Shown: piece after piece, positions 52,705 to 61,601 of the stretch
Position numbering within the stretch: the first letter of the stretch is position 1
How the letters are laid out: the number at the start of each line of letters is the position of its first letter
NCBI GenBank assembly: GCA_040880125.1
Contig: JBBDJB010000055.1
Location: 1 to 63,981 of the forward strand
Length of the DNA: 63,981 nt
Direction of reading: 5' to 3'
Source of the DNA: JBBDJB01 sp040880125
GTDB lineage: Bacteria > Planctomycetota > Planctomycetia > Pirellulales > JBBDJB01
Translations under genes and position numbers: made by a program
The notes under the pieces: model-generated
What the model saw: only the letters and a program-made list of their open reading frames with translations
The model's database searches: none
What the model was told of the DNA's origin: nothing

Positions 52705-53697
52705 CTACGGCGTCAGCACGATCTTGCCGGCCAAGTTGCCGGATTTGTTCACGGTGGCGTCTTCTTGCAACTTGTGTGCCTCAGCCGTTTCGGAAAGCTT
52801 CATTCGGCGGTCGATTCGCGGCTTGAGTTTCTTATCGATCAGCCAGCCGTTGATATCCTCGGCCGCGGTCCGCTGTTCCTCTGGGGTGGCCATGAACATC
52901 ACGAAGCCCTTGAGCGTGCAACCCTTCACGTAAAACGGCCCGACGGGAAACTCCGGCCGCGCCTCGCGCCCCGCCATCAAGATCATCCGCCCCCGCTGGG
53001 CCAATAGATCGACCGTCTGATTGAAATCCGGTTCGCGCAACGTTTCCCACCAGACGTTCACGCCCTCGGGCGCCACCTGGCGAATCCGCTGGGCCACGTC
53101 TTCAGTGCGGTAGTTGATCGCCACCTCGGCCCCCAGGTCGAGACACGCGGCCACCTTCTCGTCGCTGCCGGCGGTGGTAATCACCCGCGCCCCCAGCGCC
53201 CGGCACATCTGGATCACAGTAGATCCGACCCCGCCGGTTCCGCCGTTGACGAACAGCAGCTCGCCCGGCTTCACTTGCGCGTCGCGCACCAGGCCCAGAT
53301 GCGCCGTGATGCCGACCAGCGATATCGCGGCCACGTCTTCATCCGCCACGTCATCGGGCGTCTCGTACAGCCAGCACTCGTCGACCGCTGCGTACTCGGA
53401 GAACGTCCCCTGGCGGCCGAGCAGGCCCTGGTTCGTTCCCCACACTCGCTGGCCCTTTTTGTATCGCGAGACCTCCGGCCCGACCGCCTCGACCGTGCCG
53501 GCCAAGTCGCAGCCGACCACAAACGGCAACGGCAGCGGCATTTCGATGGCCCCGGCGCGGATGTAGGTATCTACCGGGTTGACCGCCACCGCGGCGACTT
53601 TGACCCGCACCTGTGAGCCAGTCGGCTCCGGCTGAGGCAGATCGCCGTAGATGATGCTCTCGGCGGGCCCCGGCTTCTCGATATAGGCGGCTTTCAT
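52705..53697 (-). CDS. NADPH:quinone reductase-like MDR family protein
   Basis: A 330-aa zinc-independent medium-chain dehydrogenase/reductase of the quinone oxidoreductase type. The GroES-like N-domain has AAVAVNPVDTYIRAGAI. The Rossmann domain has the nucleotide motif VNGGTGGVGSTVIQMCRALG (about 150-170) then ITTAGSDEK. The structural zinc cysteines of alcohol dehydrogenases are missing, as is usual here. It reduces quinones or other enones with NADPH; substrate not deducible. Monocistronic, divergent from the first GTPase gene across 280 bases containing a family A unit. Confidence 0.9.
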   Translation of the reverse strand: MKAAYIEKPGPAESIIYGDLPQPEPTGSQVRVKVAAVAVNPVDTYIRAGAIEMPLPLPFVVGCDLAGTVEAVGPEVSRYKKGQRVWGTNQGLLGRQGTFSEYAAVDECWLYETPDDVADEDVAAISLVGITAHLGLVRDAQVKPGELLFVNGGTGGVGSTVIQMCRALGARVITTAGSDEKVAACLDLGAEVAINYRTEDVAQRIRQVAPEGVNVWWETLREPDFNQTVDLLAQRGRMILMAGREARPEFPVGPFYVKGCTLKGFVMFMATPEEQRTAAEDINGWLIDKKLKPRIDRRMKLSETAEAHKLQEDATVNKSGNLAGKIVLTP

Positions 53698-53876
53698 GGT
53701 GTCTCACTTCCAGGGCGTCTGCGGGTGATGTTCGACGAACCGAGGACTGCCGTCGATTATGCGATTTTCGTTGCCAGGCCCGCAACCGCCCCGAGCCGCG
53801 CCGCTTCAGCGGGCCAAGATTTCCGGGGCAGAAGCGAATACCCCCGGGGCTATAATGGGCATGGCAGAGATGCTCC

Positions 53877-53942
53877 GTAGCTGAATTCGTGAGAATTCAG
53901 TTGGCTTCTGGGGCTGGGCTGAACTCTCACGAGTCCAGCTAC
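53877..53942. repeat. family A twin-hairpin unit (66 bp)
   Basis: GTAGCTGAATTCGTGAGAAT ... GAGTCCAGCTAC; the left hairpin is perfect and the right arm reads GCTGAACTCTCACGAGTCCAGC. A TATAAT at 53851-53856 precedes it but no -35 is visible. Confidence 0.85.
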
Positions 53943-53976
53943 AGTTAATCCCCTCCACCGCAAACCCCGCTGGCCG

Positions 53977-55530
53977 ATGAACAAACGAAGTCTTTCCGGC
54001 CTACTGTTGGTCATCCTCGCCGCGGTGGCGGGCTATCTGCTCATCTCGCTGCCGCCGCGGATTATCGACATGTATCGCCGTGCCGCGGAACTGGGGCCCG
54101 CGTGGGGATACGCGTACTTGGCGGCCGTGGCGGTGGGGCTCACTCTCATGATCGGCGCCGCCGCCTGGATCGGCATCGTGTTGTGGCGAAACACCCGCCG
54201 TAAGCGCCGCCGGCGCGAGCGCCGCGAGCGGGACCCCGGCCAACTAAGCCGCGACGATCAAGAGCGGGAACTCGAAGAGAACCTGGCCGAGAGCCGCGCC
54301 ATGGCCGAGGACCGCGCCGTCTCGCCCGAGGTCCGCGAGGCCATTGAAGAAAACGTGCGCACCGTGGCGTCGCGGCAGGAAAGCCAGACGCTCCAGATCG
54401 TCGCCTTCGGCACGATCTCCAGCGGCAAGTCGTCGCTGCTGAATGCGCTGGCCGGGCGCGACGTCTTCCGCACGGAAGTCACCGGCGGCACCACGCTCAG
54501 CCGCAGCGAGATTCCCTGGCCGGGGGCCGATCGCGTGGAACTGGTCGATACGCCCGGCCTGGCGGAAGTCCGCGGCGAGGACCGCGCCGGCCTGGCCGCC
54601 AAAGCCGCCCGAGATGCTGATTTGGTGCTGTTCGTCGTCGACGGGCCGCTCAAAAACTATGAAGTGGATTTGCTGCGTTCGCTCGGTGAAATGAGCAAAC
54701 GCGTGGTGGTGTGCCTGAACAAGGAGGACTGGTACGGGCAGGAAGAACGCGATCGGCTGATGGCGCAGATCGGCTCGCAAGTAGCCCGGTGGGTGGACCG
54801 GCGCGACGTGGTCGCCGTACGTTCGCGCCCGGTGAAGCGCCGCCGCGTGCGCGTCCTGCCCGACGGGTCGGAATCGGAAGAGTTAGTGGCCGTCGAGCCG
54901 GACATCCGTCCGCTGGCCGAGCGGATGATGGCGATCGTCCAGCGCGACGGCCGCGATCTGCTCTTGGCCAATTTGCTGCTCAAGTCGCGCGGGCTGGTCG
55001 AGGAAGCCAAGCGCAGCGTGCAGCAGTCGCTCGACAAGCGCGCCGATGAGATCATCCGCCGCTACATGTGGGCGGCCGGGAGCGCCGCGGCGATCAACCC
55101 GATCCCGCTGGTCGACCTGGCCGGCGGCAGCGCGATCAGCGTAAAGATGGTGCTCGACCTGGCCCGGGTTTATCGCCAGGAAGTGGACGTCGATACGGTC
55201 GTCACGCTGCTGGGGCAATTGGGCAAGAACTTGATTGCGATGCTGGGCGCCACCGCCGCTACGCCCGCGGCCGCCGCCGTCGTGGCCTCCATGCTCAAGA
55301 CGGTGCCGGGCATCGGGACGATCGCCGGCGGCTTTCTGCAGGGGATCGTCCAAGCGCTGGTCACGCGGTGGATCGGCAAGGTGTTCTGCGAATATTTCCG
55401 CAATGAGATGAAGCGTCCACCGGGTGGATTGGCGGAACTTGCCCGGGAGAAATGGGAGGAGATTACCCGACCCGAGGAGCTTCGCAAGCTGGTCCGTGCC
55501 GGCCGTGAGCGGCTGGACGTCGAGGAGTGA
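53977..55530 (+). CDS. membrane-anchored GTPase with DUF697-like C-terminus
   Basis: A 517-aa protein: two N-terminal membrane segments (about 7-25 and 45-69), a basic-charged linker, a GTPase domain with P-loop GTISSGKSSLLNALAG (about 146-161), Walker B/G3 LVDTPGL and G4 NKED, then a helical C-terminal DUF697-like region with hydrophobic alpha-helical stretches (INPIPLVDLAGGSAISVKMV, AAATPAAAAVVASML). The G domain is of the Era/TrmE/dynamin-related type. Such proteins bind membranes; the role is unknown. A paralogue follows 89 bases downstream. Confidence 0.88.
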   Translation: MNKRSLSGLLLVILAAVAGYLLISLPPRIIDMYRRAAELGPAWGYAYLAAVAVGLTLMIGAAAWIGIVLWRNTRRKRRRRERRERDPGQLSRDDQERELEENLAESRAMAEDRAVSPEVREAIEENVRTVASRQESQTLQIVAFGTISSGKSSLLNALAGRDVFRTEVTGGTTLSRSEIPWPGADRVELVDTPGLAEVRGEDRAGLAAKAARDADLVLFVVDGPLKNYEVDLLRSLGEMSKRVVVCLNKEDWYGQEERDRLMAQIGSQVARWVDRRDVVAVRSRPVKRRRVRVLPDGSESEELVAVEPDIRPLAERMMAIVQRDGRDLLLANLLLKSRGLVEEAKRSVQQSLDKRADEIIRRYMWAAGSAAAINPIPLVDLAGGSAISVKMVLDLARVYRQEVDVDTVVTLLGQLGKNLIAMLGATAATPAAAAVVASMLKTVPGIGTIAGGFLQGIVQALVTRWIGKVFCEYFRNEMKRPPGGLAELAREKWEEITRPEELRKLVRAGRERLDVEE

Positions 55531-55619
55531 GAACTGTCCAATTGGACAATGATGGGGCCTCCGGAATGCGCGTTCAATTGGACGCATGACTCCCATAATC
55601 TCCGCCGAGTAACCCAGGC

Positions 55620-56957
55620 ATGAGCGATCCCCCGCGAAACACCGACGCGAACTTCGAGTCCGCTCTGGGAGCGCTCCGCCATGCCATCTCGCGCTTCGAG
55701 GGATGTTCGCCCGACGAGCGGCAGGCACTCGAGCGGGACCTGGACCAACTCCACGCGATGTCTACCAAGCTCGAGTCGGGCCGCGTCGAGATCGTCGTCT
55801 TCGGCGAAATCAGCACCGGCAAGTCGGCCCTGATCAACGCCCTGATCGGCAATGCCGTGGCCGACGTCTCGGTGGAAGGCGGCTGGACCCGCGAGGTGTG
55901 GCAGCTCGGCTGGCAAGGGAGCGGCTACCGCGTGCCCGGCTTCGCGGACTCCGAAGTCGTGCTGGTCGACACGCCGGGGCTCAACGAAGTCGACGGCTCC
56001 GAGCGGACGGTCGTTGCCCGCGAGGCGGCCGGGCGTGCCGACCTGATCCTGATCGTCACCGACTCGGACCTGAACGAGACCGAGTACACGGCCCTGGTCG
56101 AGCTGGCCGCCTCGCACAAGCCGATCCTCTGCGTGCTCAACAAGCGGGACCTTTATCCGCCGGAGGACTTGGCCAAGCTGCGCGAAACGCTCACCCGGCG
56201 GCTGCAAGGGCTGGTCGAGCCTCGCGACATCGTCACGACCGCAGCCGATCCCAAGCCGGTCGAGTACGTCCTGGAAACGGCCAGCGGCGCCACCCGCACC
56301 GAGTGGCGGCGGCCATCGCCGGACGTCGAAGCGCTTCGGGTGCGCATCCTGGAAGTGCTGCAGGCCGAGGGCAAGGCACTGGTCGCGCTCAATGCCGCCA
56401 TGTATGCCGCCGACAAGAGCGACCGCGTGGCGGCGCTGCGCGTGCGGATGCGACAGGATCGGGCCAATTCGATCATCTGGCGGTACGCCGCCACCAAAGC
56501 GGTGGCCGTAGCGGTGAATCCGGTGCTGGCGTTCGACCTGATCGGCGGCAGCGCCGTAGACGTCACGATGGTCGTCACCCTGGCCAGAGTGTACGGCATT
56601 CAACTCAACACCAAAGGCGCGCGGGAATTGATCACGTCTATCCTCGAAGCCGCCGGCTGGGTGATGCTGGGCGAGGCGGTGGTCAGCATATCGGCGTCGA
56701 TCTTCAAAGGGCTTACGCTCGGGTACGGCACCGTGCTGACCGCCTTGCCGCAGGGCGCGGCGGCCGGGTATGGCTCGTACATCGTTGGCCAGGCGGCCAG
56801 ATACTACTTCGAGCACGGCGCCTCCTGGGGACGCGAGGCGCCCAAGACCGTCGTGACGCGGATCCTCGACGCCACCGATAAGGAGTCCGTGCTCAAGCGA
56901 CTGAAAGACGAAATCAAAACCCGGATCCGAGTGAACCCCTACGCTGGCAAGTCGTAG
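55620..56957 (+). CDS. GTPase with DUF697-like C-terminus (paralogue)
   Basis: A 445-aa paralogue of the preceding protein without the two N-terminal membrane segments. P-loop FGEISTGKSALINALIG (about 60-76), G3 LVDTPGLNEVDGSER, G4 NKRD, then the DUF697-like part (AVNPVLAFDLIGGSAVDVTM ...) with hydrophobic helices and a charged tail. It shares the order and motif spacing of the upstream gene, consistent with duplication. The two may act together, one at the membrane. Confidence 0.88.
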   Translation: MSDPPRNTDANFESALGALRHAISRFEGCSPDERQALERDLDQLHAMSTKLESGRVEIVVFGEISTGKSALINALIGNAVADVSVEGGWTREVWQLGWQGSGYRVPGFADSEVVLVDTPGLNEVDGSERTVVAREAAGRADLILIVTDSDLNETEYTALVELAASHKPILCVLNKRDLYPPEDLAKLRETLTRRLQGLVEPRDIVTTAADPKPVEYVLETASGATRTEWRRPSPDVEALRVRILEVLQAEGKALVALNAAMYAADKSDRVAALRVRMRQDRANSIIWRYAATKAVAVAVNPVLAFDLIGGSAVDVTMVVTLARVYGIQLNTKGARELITSILEAAGWVMLGEAVVSISASIFKGLTLGYGTVLTALPQGAAAGYGSYIVGQAARYYFEHGASWGREAPKTVVTRILDATDKESVLKRLKDEIKTRIRVNPYAGKS

Positions 56958-56993
56958 CCAATCGAAATGTGGCACAGCTGTGCTTCAAAGCTC

Positions 56994-57087
56994 GTAGGGT
57001 CCGCTGTGCGGACCATAATCGGTAATCCGGACCACACGCTCGCGGGTAACTTTACGATTCAAAGACGGTCCGCACAGCGGACCCTAC
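56994..57087. repeat. inverted pair of family E palindromes
   Basis: GTAGGGTCCGCTGTGCGGACC (56994-57014) is the exact reverse complement of GGTCCGCACAGCGGACCCTA plus C (57067-57087). Each copy is itself a 7-bp-stem hairpin. The pair sits in the leader of the methyltransferase gene. Confidence 0.9.
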
Positions 57088-57098
57088 GAAATAGCACC

Positions 57099-57878
57099 AT
57101 GCAGGAATCGCAAGCGAACCTTTACGACTATCCGAAGTACTATGACCTGGTGTACGGATCGGACTGGAAGGCGGAATTCGACTTTCTGCGCGAGGTCTTT
57201 GCCCGGCATGCGAAGCGCGAGGTGCGCCGCGTGTTCGAACCGGCGTGCGGCACCGGGCGCTTGCTCGACAAGCTGGCCGCGGCCAGCTTCGAAGTCTCCG
57301 GCAACGATTTGAACGCGCGGGCGGTCGCATTCTGCAACGCACGGCTCGCGCGCCGTGGCTTCGCTCCCACCGTGAAGGTCGGCGACATGGCCGATTTTCG
57401 CTTGCCTCGCCGCGTTGACGCGGCGTTCAATATGATCAACAGCTTCCGCCACCTCACCAGCCAGCGCCAAGCGCGCCAGCACTTGCAATGCGTGGCCGAT
57501 GCACTGGCACGCGGCGGAGTCTATGTGCTGGGCCTGCATCTGACGCCCCTGGTTGGCGAGCCGACGAAGCGGGAGAGTTGGTCGGCCCGGCGCGGGAATC
57601 TGGCAGTCGTTTCGCACCTGTGGAGCGAAGACGTGGATCTGACCAAGCGTCGTGAAACATTCGGCATGGCGATGGACGTCTACACACCGCGGCGGCAGTT
57701 TCGGCTCACCGATCGCCTGGAGTTTCGCACGTACACCGCCCGGCAGATGGCCGCACTCTTTGCGCAGTTGGAGAAGATGGAAGTCGCAGCGACTTATGAC
57801 TTCAGCTATGACGTAAATTGCCCGATTAAAGTCGCTCCGGAGACGGAGGATGTGGTATATGTACTTCGGAAGGTGTAA
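57099..57878 (+). CDS. class I SAM-dependent methyltransferase
   Basis: A 259-aa methyltransferase. The SAM-binding glycine loop FEPACGTGRLLDKLA is at about residues 46-60, and VSGNDLNARAVAFC follows at motif II (Asn-Asp at the ribose-binding end). MADFRLPRRVDAAFNMINS is motif IV-like. The substrate is unknown. ATG 57099 is chosen; the upstream frame to 56967 crosses the family E repeats. It is in the same orientation as the two GTPase genes but separated by repeats. Confidence 0.85.
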   Translation: MQESQANLYDYPKYYDLVYGSDWKAEFDFLREVFARHAKREVRRVFEPACGTGRLLDKLAAASFEVSGNDLNARAVAFCNARLARRGFAPTVKVGDMADFRLPRRVDAAFNMINSFRHLTSQRQARQHLQCVADALARGGVYVLGLHLTPLVGEPTKRESWSARRGNLAVVSHLWSEDVDLTKRRETFGMAMDVYTPRRQFRLTDRLEFRTYTARQMAALFAQLEKMEVAATYDFSYDVNCPIKVAPETEDVVYVLRKV

Positions 57879-57971
57879 GCTGCCCCCGGAGCCAGGCAGC
57901 GGCAGCGCCGCGAGCCGGGGCTTCTTGTCGCACAGGGGCGATCGCCGTCATTTCCTGCGTCTGGAGTTGAT

Positions 57972-59261
57972 GTGAGCACCACCGTCTCACAAGACGACCA
58001 GCTTGAGCGATTCTCACTCTGGGCGATTGCGCAGCTCGGACTCAAGTGCCTCCGCGACGGTGATCGGTACTGTATCGATCTGCCGGAGGAGTATCGCGAC
58101 GGCTTCGATGGCCGCGAGCAGGTATTCTTTCAGATGGGGTCGAGTCCGCCCGGCGACGAAGCGGCCGCCGAGCCGCTGCAAGCTCTGGCGCCCGGCGAAC
58201 CGCTGTTCGAGTGGCTCGTCGAGCGCTTGCATCGCTACGATCCGCCGCCCGACGCGCGTCCCCGCGTGCAGCCCGACGGCGTGCATGACATATCAAGCCG
58301 GCTGTTCCCCGCGTACCACGTCGACGGCGGCAGCGTCCACCTCAGCGGTTGCACAATCGAAGATGTGCCGATCCTGCGGCTGACGTATCTCCGCGAAGGG
58401 CAACGAATCGAACACGTGCTGATCGGCGAAGACGGGCAGCTTCTCACTGCGAAGGAGATCGCGGCCTTGCAACTGGACGAAATTGTACCATGCAAGGTGC
58501 ATCAGCCGCGGCTATCCGGACCGCGGCGCGCGAGGCTGCTCGAACTCGGCCGCCGACGTGCTGCGGAGTTGGGCGAGCGACATGCCGCCTCCCCTCCGCT
58601 GTGCAGGACGGTGCTGTGGTGCAAGTATGCTCAGGGGCGGCTGTGCTTCACGATCGGCGGCAGCCGCGTACAGTTGCCGTTCTCCGGCTGGGCGCAGACG
58701 CTCGAAGCGCCGCCGTTTGTCTGTCCCTTGACCGGGGCCAGATCGTTTCAGGTCGCCGCCACCGATGACGGCCGAATCACCGTAGCCATCCAAATTGCCG
58801 CCTGCGAGATCACAGGTAAGCGGGTTCTGCACGGTGAATTAGTGACCTGCGCCGCCACCGGCCAGCGCGTTTTGCCGGAGTGCACCGAGATCTGCTCGGT
58901 TACCGGGGAGCCGGTGGTGCGTGACGCAGTCGCATCCTGCAACGGCTGCGCGCAGCAGGTCGCACCGAAGGTGCTCACCGACGGAGTCTGCCAGGCGTGT
59001 CGCGAAATGGCCGAAGTGAGCAAGGACGACCCGCGGATTGCCCGCGTGCTGGGCGAGCATCCCGGGCTGGATTCCTATCGCACCTGGAAGCTCTCCGAAA
59101 CCGCCACGGCTTACGTCCTGTGCGCGGGCGGATGGATCCGGCAACTGTTGGCGGTCATCGACAAGCAGTCGCTGGAAGTGCGGCACCTGGCACGGCGACA
59201 CCGCCTGCTCAACGATTGGGTGCCCGTGCCGGAACCGCAGTGGAAGGAGATACTGGACTAG
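57972..59261 (+). CDS. protein with CxxTG zinc-knuckle repeats, unknown function
   Basis: A 429-aa cytoplasmic-looking protein. The first about 240 residues have no recognised domain. Between about 256 and 345 there is a series of short metal-knuckle half-sites: CPLTGAR, CEITGKR, CAATGQR, CSVTGEP, then CNGC and CQAC. The C-x2-[TS]-G form resembles the CPVSG/CPLTG knuckles of the secreted protein at 7518. Zinc binding is inferred. The start is GTG 57972 with GGAG five bases upstream. It is followed after 45 bases by the convergent zinc-ribbon membrane protein gene. Confidence 0.72.
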   Translation: MSTTVSQDDQLERFSLWAIAQLGLKCLRDGDRYCIDLPEEYRDGFDGREQVFFQMGSSPPGDEAAAEPLQALAPGEPLFEWLVERLHRYDPPPDARPRVQPDGVHDISSRLFPAYHVDGGSVHLSGCTIEDVPILRLTYLREGQRIEHVLIGEDGQLLTAKEIAALQLDEIVPCKVHQPRLSGPRRARLLELGRRRAAELGERHAASPPLCRTVLWCKYAQGRLCFTIGGSRVQLPFSGWAQTLEAPPFVCPLTGARSFQVAATDDGRITVAIQIAACEITGKRVLHGELVTCAATGQRVLPECTEICSVTGEPVVRDAVASCNGCAQQVAPKVLTDGVCQACREMAEVSKDDPRIARVLGEHPGLDSYRTWKLSETATAYVLCAGGWIRQLLAVIDKQSLEVRHLARRHRLLNDWVPVPEPQWKEILD

Positions 59262-59306
59262 CCCAACGCGCGCAGCGTCGGGAGTCGAAAATAGCCTGTG
59301 TGCTCT

Positions 59307-59861
59307 TCATATTCGCTTCGGCGGGTTGGAGCGATTTCCTGAGCGGCTCGGCACGGCCAGCGCAACGACCGCGGCAATCACCGCCGCCACGGCCGCAATG
59401 ACCCAGGAGGTGTATGCCAGGCGGTGCAGTGTCGCCCTTCGATCGAGCAAATAAAGCTCCGTTAGGGACTTTTCGTCGGTCAGCCCCTGATCGCGGACGT
59501 TGTCAACCCAATCGTGGTAGCTTTCGGCTGGCGTCAGCCCTTGGACATATTCCTTCACATGCACTCGCAGTGCGTCCGGACTGCGATAGATCACCTCGGG
59601 CGCGGTCAGCCACAAAACGGCGCCAACGACCCCGCCCGCCAGCGCCACGGCGCCTAGCAGCAGGACGATTCCCTGCTTGCGACTCCAGGCGGCGCGCTGC
59701 GGCGCGGCTTCATGTTCAACGGTGGGCAGCGTGCGGATCTCGCGCAGGCTGGGAACAGGCATTTCGCTGCCGCATTGGCAGCGAACTGTGCCGCCGGCTT
59801 GATGCGCCTGCACGGCTACGTTCTGGCCGCAACTGCAAGAGAGAAGGTAGTGCGTCGCCAT
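59307..59861 (-). CDS. zinc-ribbon membrane protein
   Basis: A 184-aa protein with an N-terminal zinc-ribbon-like domain (CSCG ... CQCG, about residues 9-31), a first membrane segment (about 72-91, GIVLLLGAVALAGGVVGAVL), an extracytoplasmic loop of about 60 residues (LRVHVKEYVQGLTPAESYHD) and a second membrane segment near the C-terminus (SWVIAAVAAVIAAVVALAV). The function is unknown. The start is ATG 59861; the longer open frame is not supported. Downstream of, and 101 bases from, the SDR gene on the same strand. Confidence 0.7.
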   Translation of the reverse strand: MATHYLLSCSCGQNVAVQAHQAGGTVRCQCGSEMPVPSLREIRTLPTVEHEAAPQRAAWSRKQGIVLLLGAVALAGGVVGAVLWLTAPEVIYRSPDALRVHVKEYVQGLTPAESYHDWVDNVRDQGLTDEKSLTELYLLDRRATLHRLAYTSWVIAAVAAVIAAVVALAVPSRSGNRSNPPKRI

Positions 59862-59962
59862 CCGGTTTCCGTGGAGTAGAGTGCGAGGACGATGACCGCT
59901 ACCTAAGCGATGGACGGCGCGGAGTGCCCGATCCGCTTGCCCGATTATACGTACCGCGCAGA

Positions 59963-60748
59963 CTACTCGGTGCGAAAGCCGGCCTTGGCCCACCACGGCA
60001 GGCTGATGCCGCCATCGATCAGCAGGCTGCTGCCGGTGACGTAATCGCTTTCCGGATCGCAAAGGTAGACGACGCCGCGGGCAATCTCCCCGGGCCTTCC
60101 CAGTCGTCCCCAAGGGAGTTGCCGCCCCTGCTCGCTCAACTGCTCATCGCTGAGGAACTTACGCTCGCCGGGCGTGTCGATCCAACCGGGATAGAGGATG
60201 TTGACGCGCACACGGTGCTCGTACAGCTCCGTGGCGGCCGTCTTGGCCATGTGATCGACAGCCGCCTTAGACATGTTGTAGGCCATCGCCTTGGGTACCG
60301 GCGTGTAAGCGTGCGGTGAACTGATCATCACGATAGAGCCGCCCGCGCCGCGGTCGACCATCGTACGGGCGGCTGCTCGTAGTAGGTAGAAGGCCCCCCA
60401 CATGGTGACGTCCACGGTGCGGGTGAAGCCGTCCATGTCGGCGGAGTAGAAAGTGTCCCGCTCGCTGAATGCGGCATTGCTCACCGCGATATCGAGCTTA
60501 CCCAGCTCACGAACCGTCTGGTCCACCATCTGCTCGACGGCCTGCTGATCGGCCACGTCGGCCTGCACCAGTTGAATTCGGTGGCCGTGGGCGGCACAGG
60601 CGTCGGCCACTTGCTGAGCCTCTTCGGGATGGGAGCGATAGTTTATGGCCACGTCGGCCCCGGCCTCTGCCAATGCGATGGCGGTGGCCCGACCAATGCC
60701 CCGGCTGGCGCCGGTGACCAGGGCGACTTGACCGGACAGATCGGTCAT
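59963..60748 (-). CDS. short-chain dehydrogenase/reductase
   Basis: A 261-aa SDR with the TGASRGIGRATAIALAEAGA cofactor motif, NNAG-equivalent VSNAAFSERD (the first position is S, an unusual variant), catalytic Ser in MISSPHAYTP, and YNMSKAAVDH (Tyr-Lys). Classical SDRs oxidise or reduce alcohols, sugars or acyl-ACPs. ATG 60748 has AGGAG nine bases upstream; the ATG at 60778 would add ten residues. Monocistronic. Confidence 0.92.
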   Translation of the reverse strand: MTDLSGQVALVTGASRGIGRATAIALAEAGADVAINYRSHPEEAQQVADACAAHGHRIQLVQADVADQQAVEQMVDQTVRELGKLDIAVSNAAFSERDTFYSADMDGFTRTVDVTMWGAFYLLRAAARTMVDRGAGGSIVMISSPHAYTPVPKAMAYNMSKAAVDHMAKTAATELYEHRVRVNILYPGWIDTPGERKFLSDEQLSEQGRQLPWGRLGRPGEIARGVVYLCDPESDYVTGSSLLIDGGISLPWWAKAGFRTE

Positions 60749-61015
60749 GGCGGCAATCTCCTGCAAAGTGTGCTGCAATCGGGGGTTGTGACGCCATGCT
60801 ACCGCTCGCTGGGCGACACGGCAAGCACGGCGGCGCGGTGCACAAAGTGCCGATTTTTCGGAAAATAGGCTCTGGACCGCCGCCCGAGGCTGGTTAGAAT
60901 TGAAAGGCCGTAGTAGTACCTATCGGCTTCGAAACCTGCACGGTGACGGGGTGAGAAACCGCGAAGCCACCTACCTTCCGACGCGCTCGCCATGCACTTT
61001 CCCTCTCCGGGAGTC

Positions 61016-61038
61016 GTCGCGCTTTGCTGCCGCGCGAC
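61016..61038. repeat. 7-bp hairpin in rpoD upstream region
   Basis: GTCGCGC (61016-61022) pairs with GCGCGAC (61032-61038). Confidence 0.5.
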
Positions 61039-61297
61039 ATCGTGTGTTCGTGTAGTTGCCAGCGCCAACTGATGGTGGTCGTTTGCTTGTACATCCCCGG
61101 TACAGTGTGTCGGCGGGGCGATTCGCAAGTCGGATCGCGTCGACGAGAGAAAGTTGCTCGCCGGAGTTATTGCCGCCAGAGTAATCCTTTACCAAATGCC
61201 TGCGGCTGCAAGACTTTCGGCAAGTGAGTGGTAGAATTCGTTGGCACTGAATCCGCTGCCATTGGGGGTGAGCAATTCGGCCACTGGTTTTAGAGAG

Positions 61298-61320
61298 AAC
61301 TGCTGACGAGCGGCAGTTTT
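61298..61320 (+). terminator. terminator-like hairpin upstream of rpoD
   Basis: AACTGC (61298-61303) pairs with GCAGTT (61312-61317), overlapping TTTTT (61316-61320). It could end a small RNA transcribed from upstream. The stem is short, so moderate confidence. Confidence 0.4.
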
Positions 61321-61601
61321 CCACGGGGATGGCTGCAAATTCCGCACGGGCAGCGTGCTTCCGATCTCGCATCGAAGCGAACTTCAGCCCGCCGCGCGCT
61401 TCACGTCAGCGGGCGAGGTAGGGCAGGAGGCCGGCGTGCGTTGCTCAATGCTTGTTTCACTAGCCGCGTTAGCCACTTCGCATAAGTTTCACACGCACCA
61501 GGGGCCAAATTCAGCGCGGCCGCGGCACCTTCGAGGCGGTCGCGCCACGCACCTGAGTAAGCCGCCAATCCAAATCCTTACGTTTTACCAGGAGTAATGG
61601 T

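Larger units (their letters stand above)
60749..61601. other. 853-base non-coding region upstream of rpoD
   Basis: No protein gene is supported. Signs of structured RNA are the 7-bp hairpin at 61016-61038 and the terminator-like hairpin at 61298-61320. A sub-region around 60895-60980 contains GGTGACGGGGTGAGAAACCG and GAAGCCACCTACC, which have the look of a structured RNA, but no known family can be assigned by eye. The last 250 bases lead to rpoD. Confidence 0.45.

Noticed and set aside
60895..60990. Specific small-RNA family such as 6S RNA or tmRNA
   Set aside because: Some phrases look structured, but none of the family-defining sequences could be matched by eye, so no name is given.
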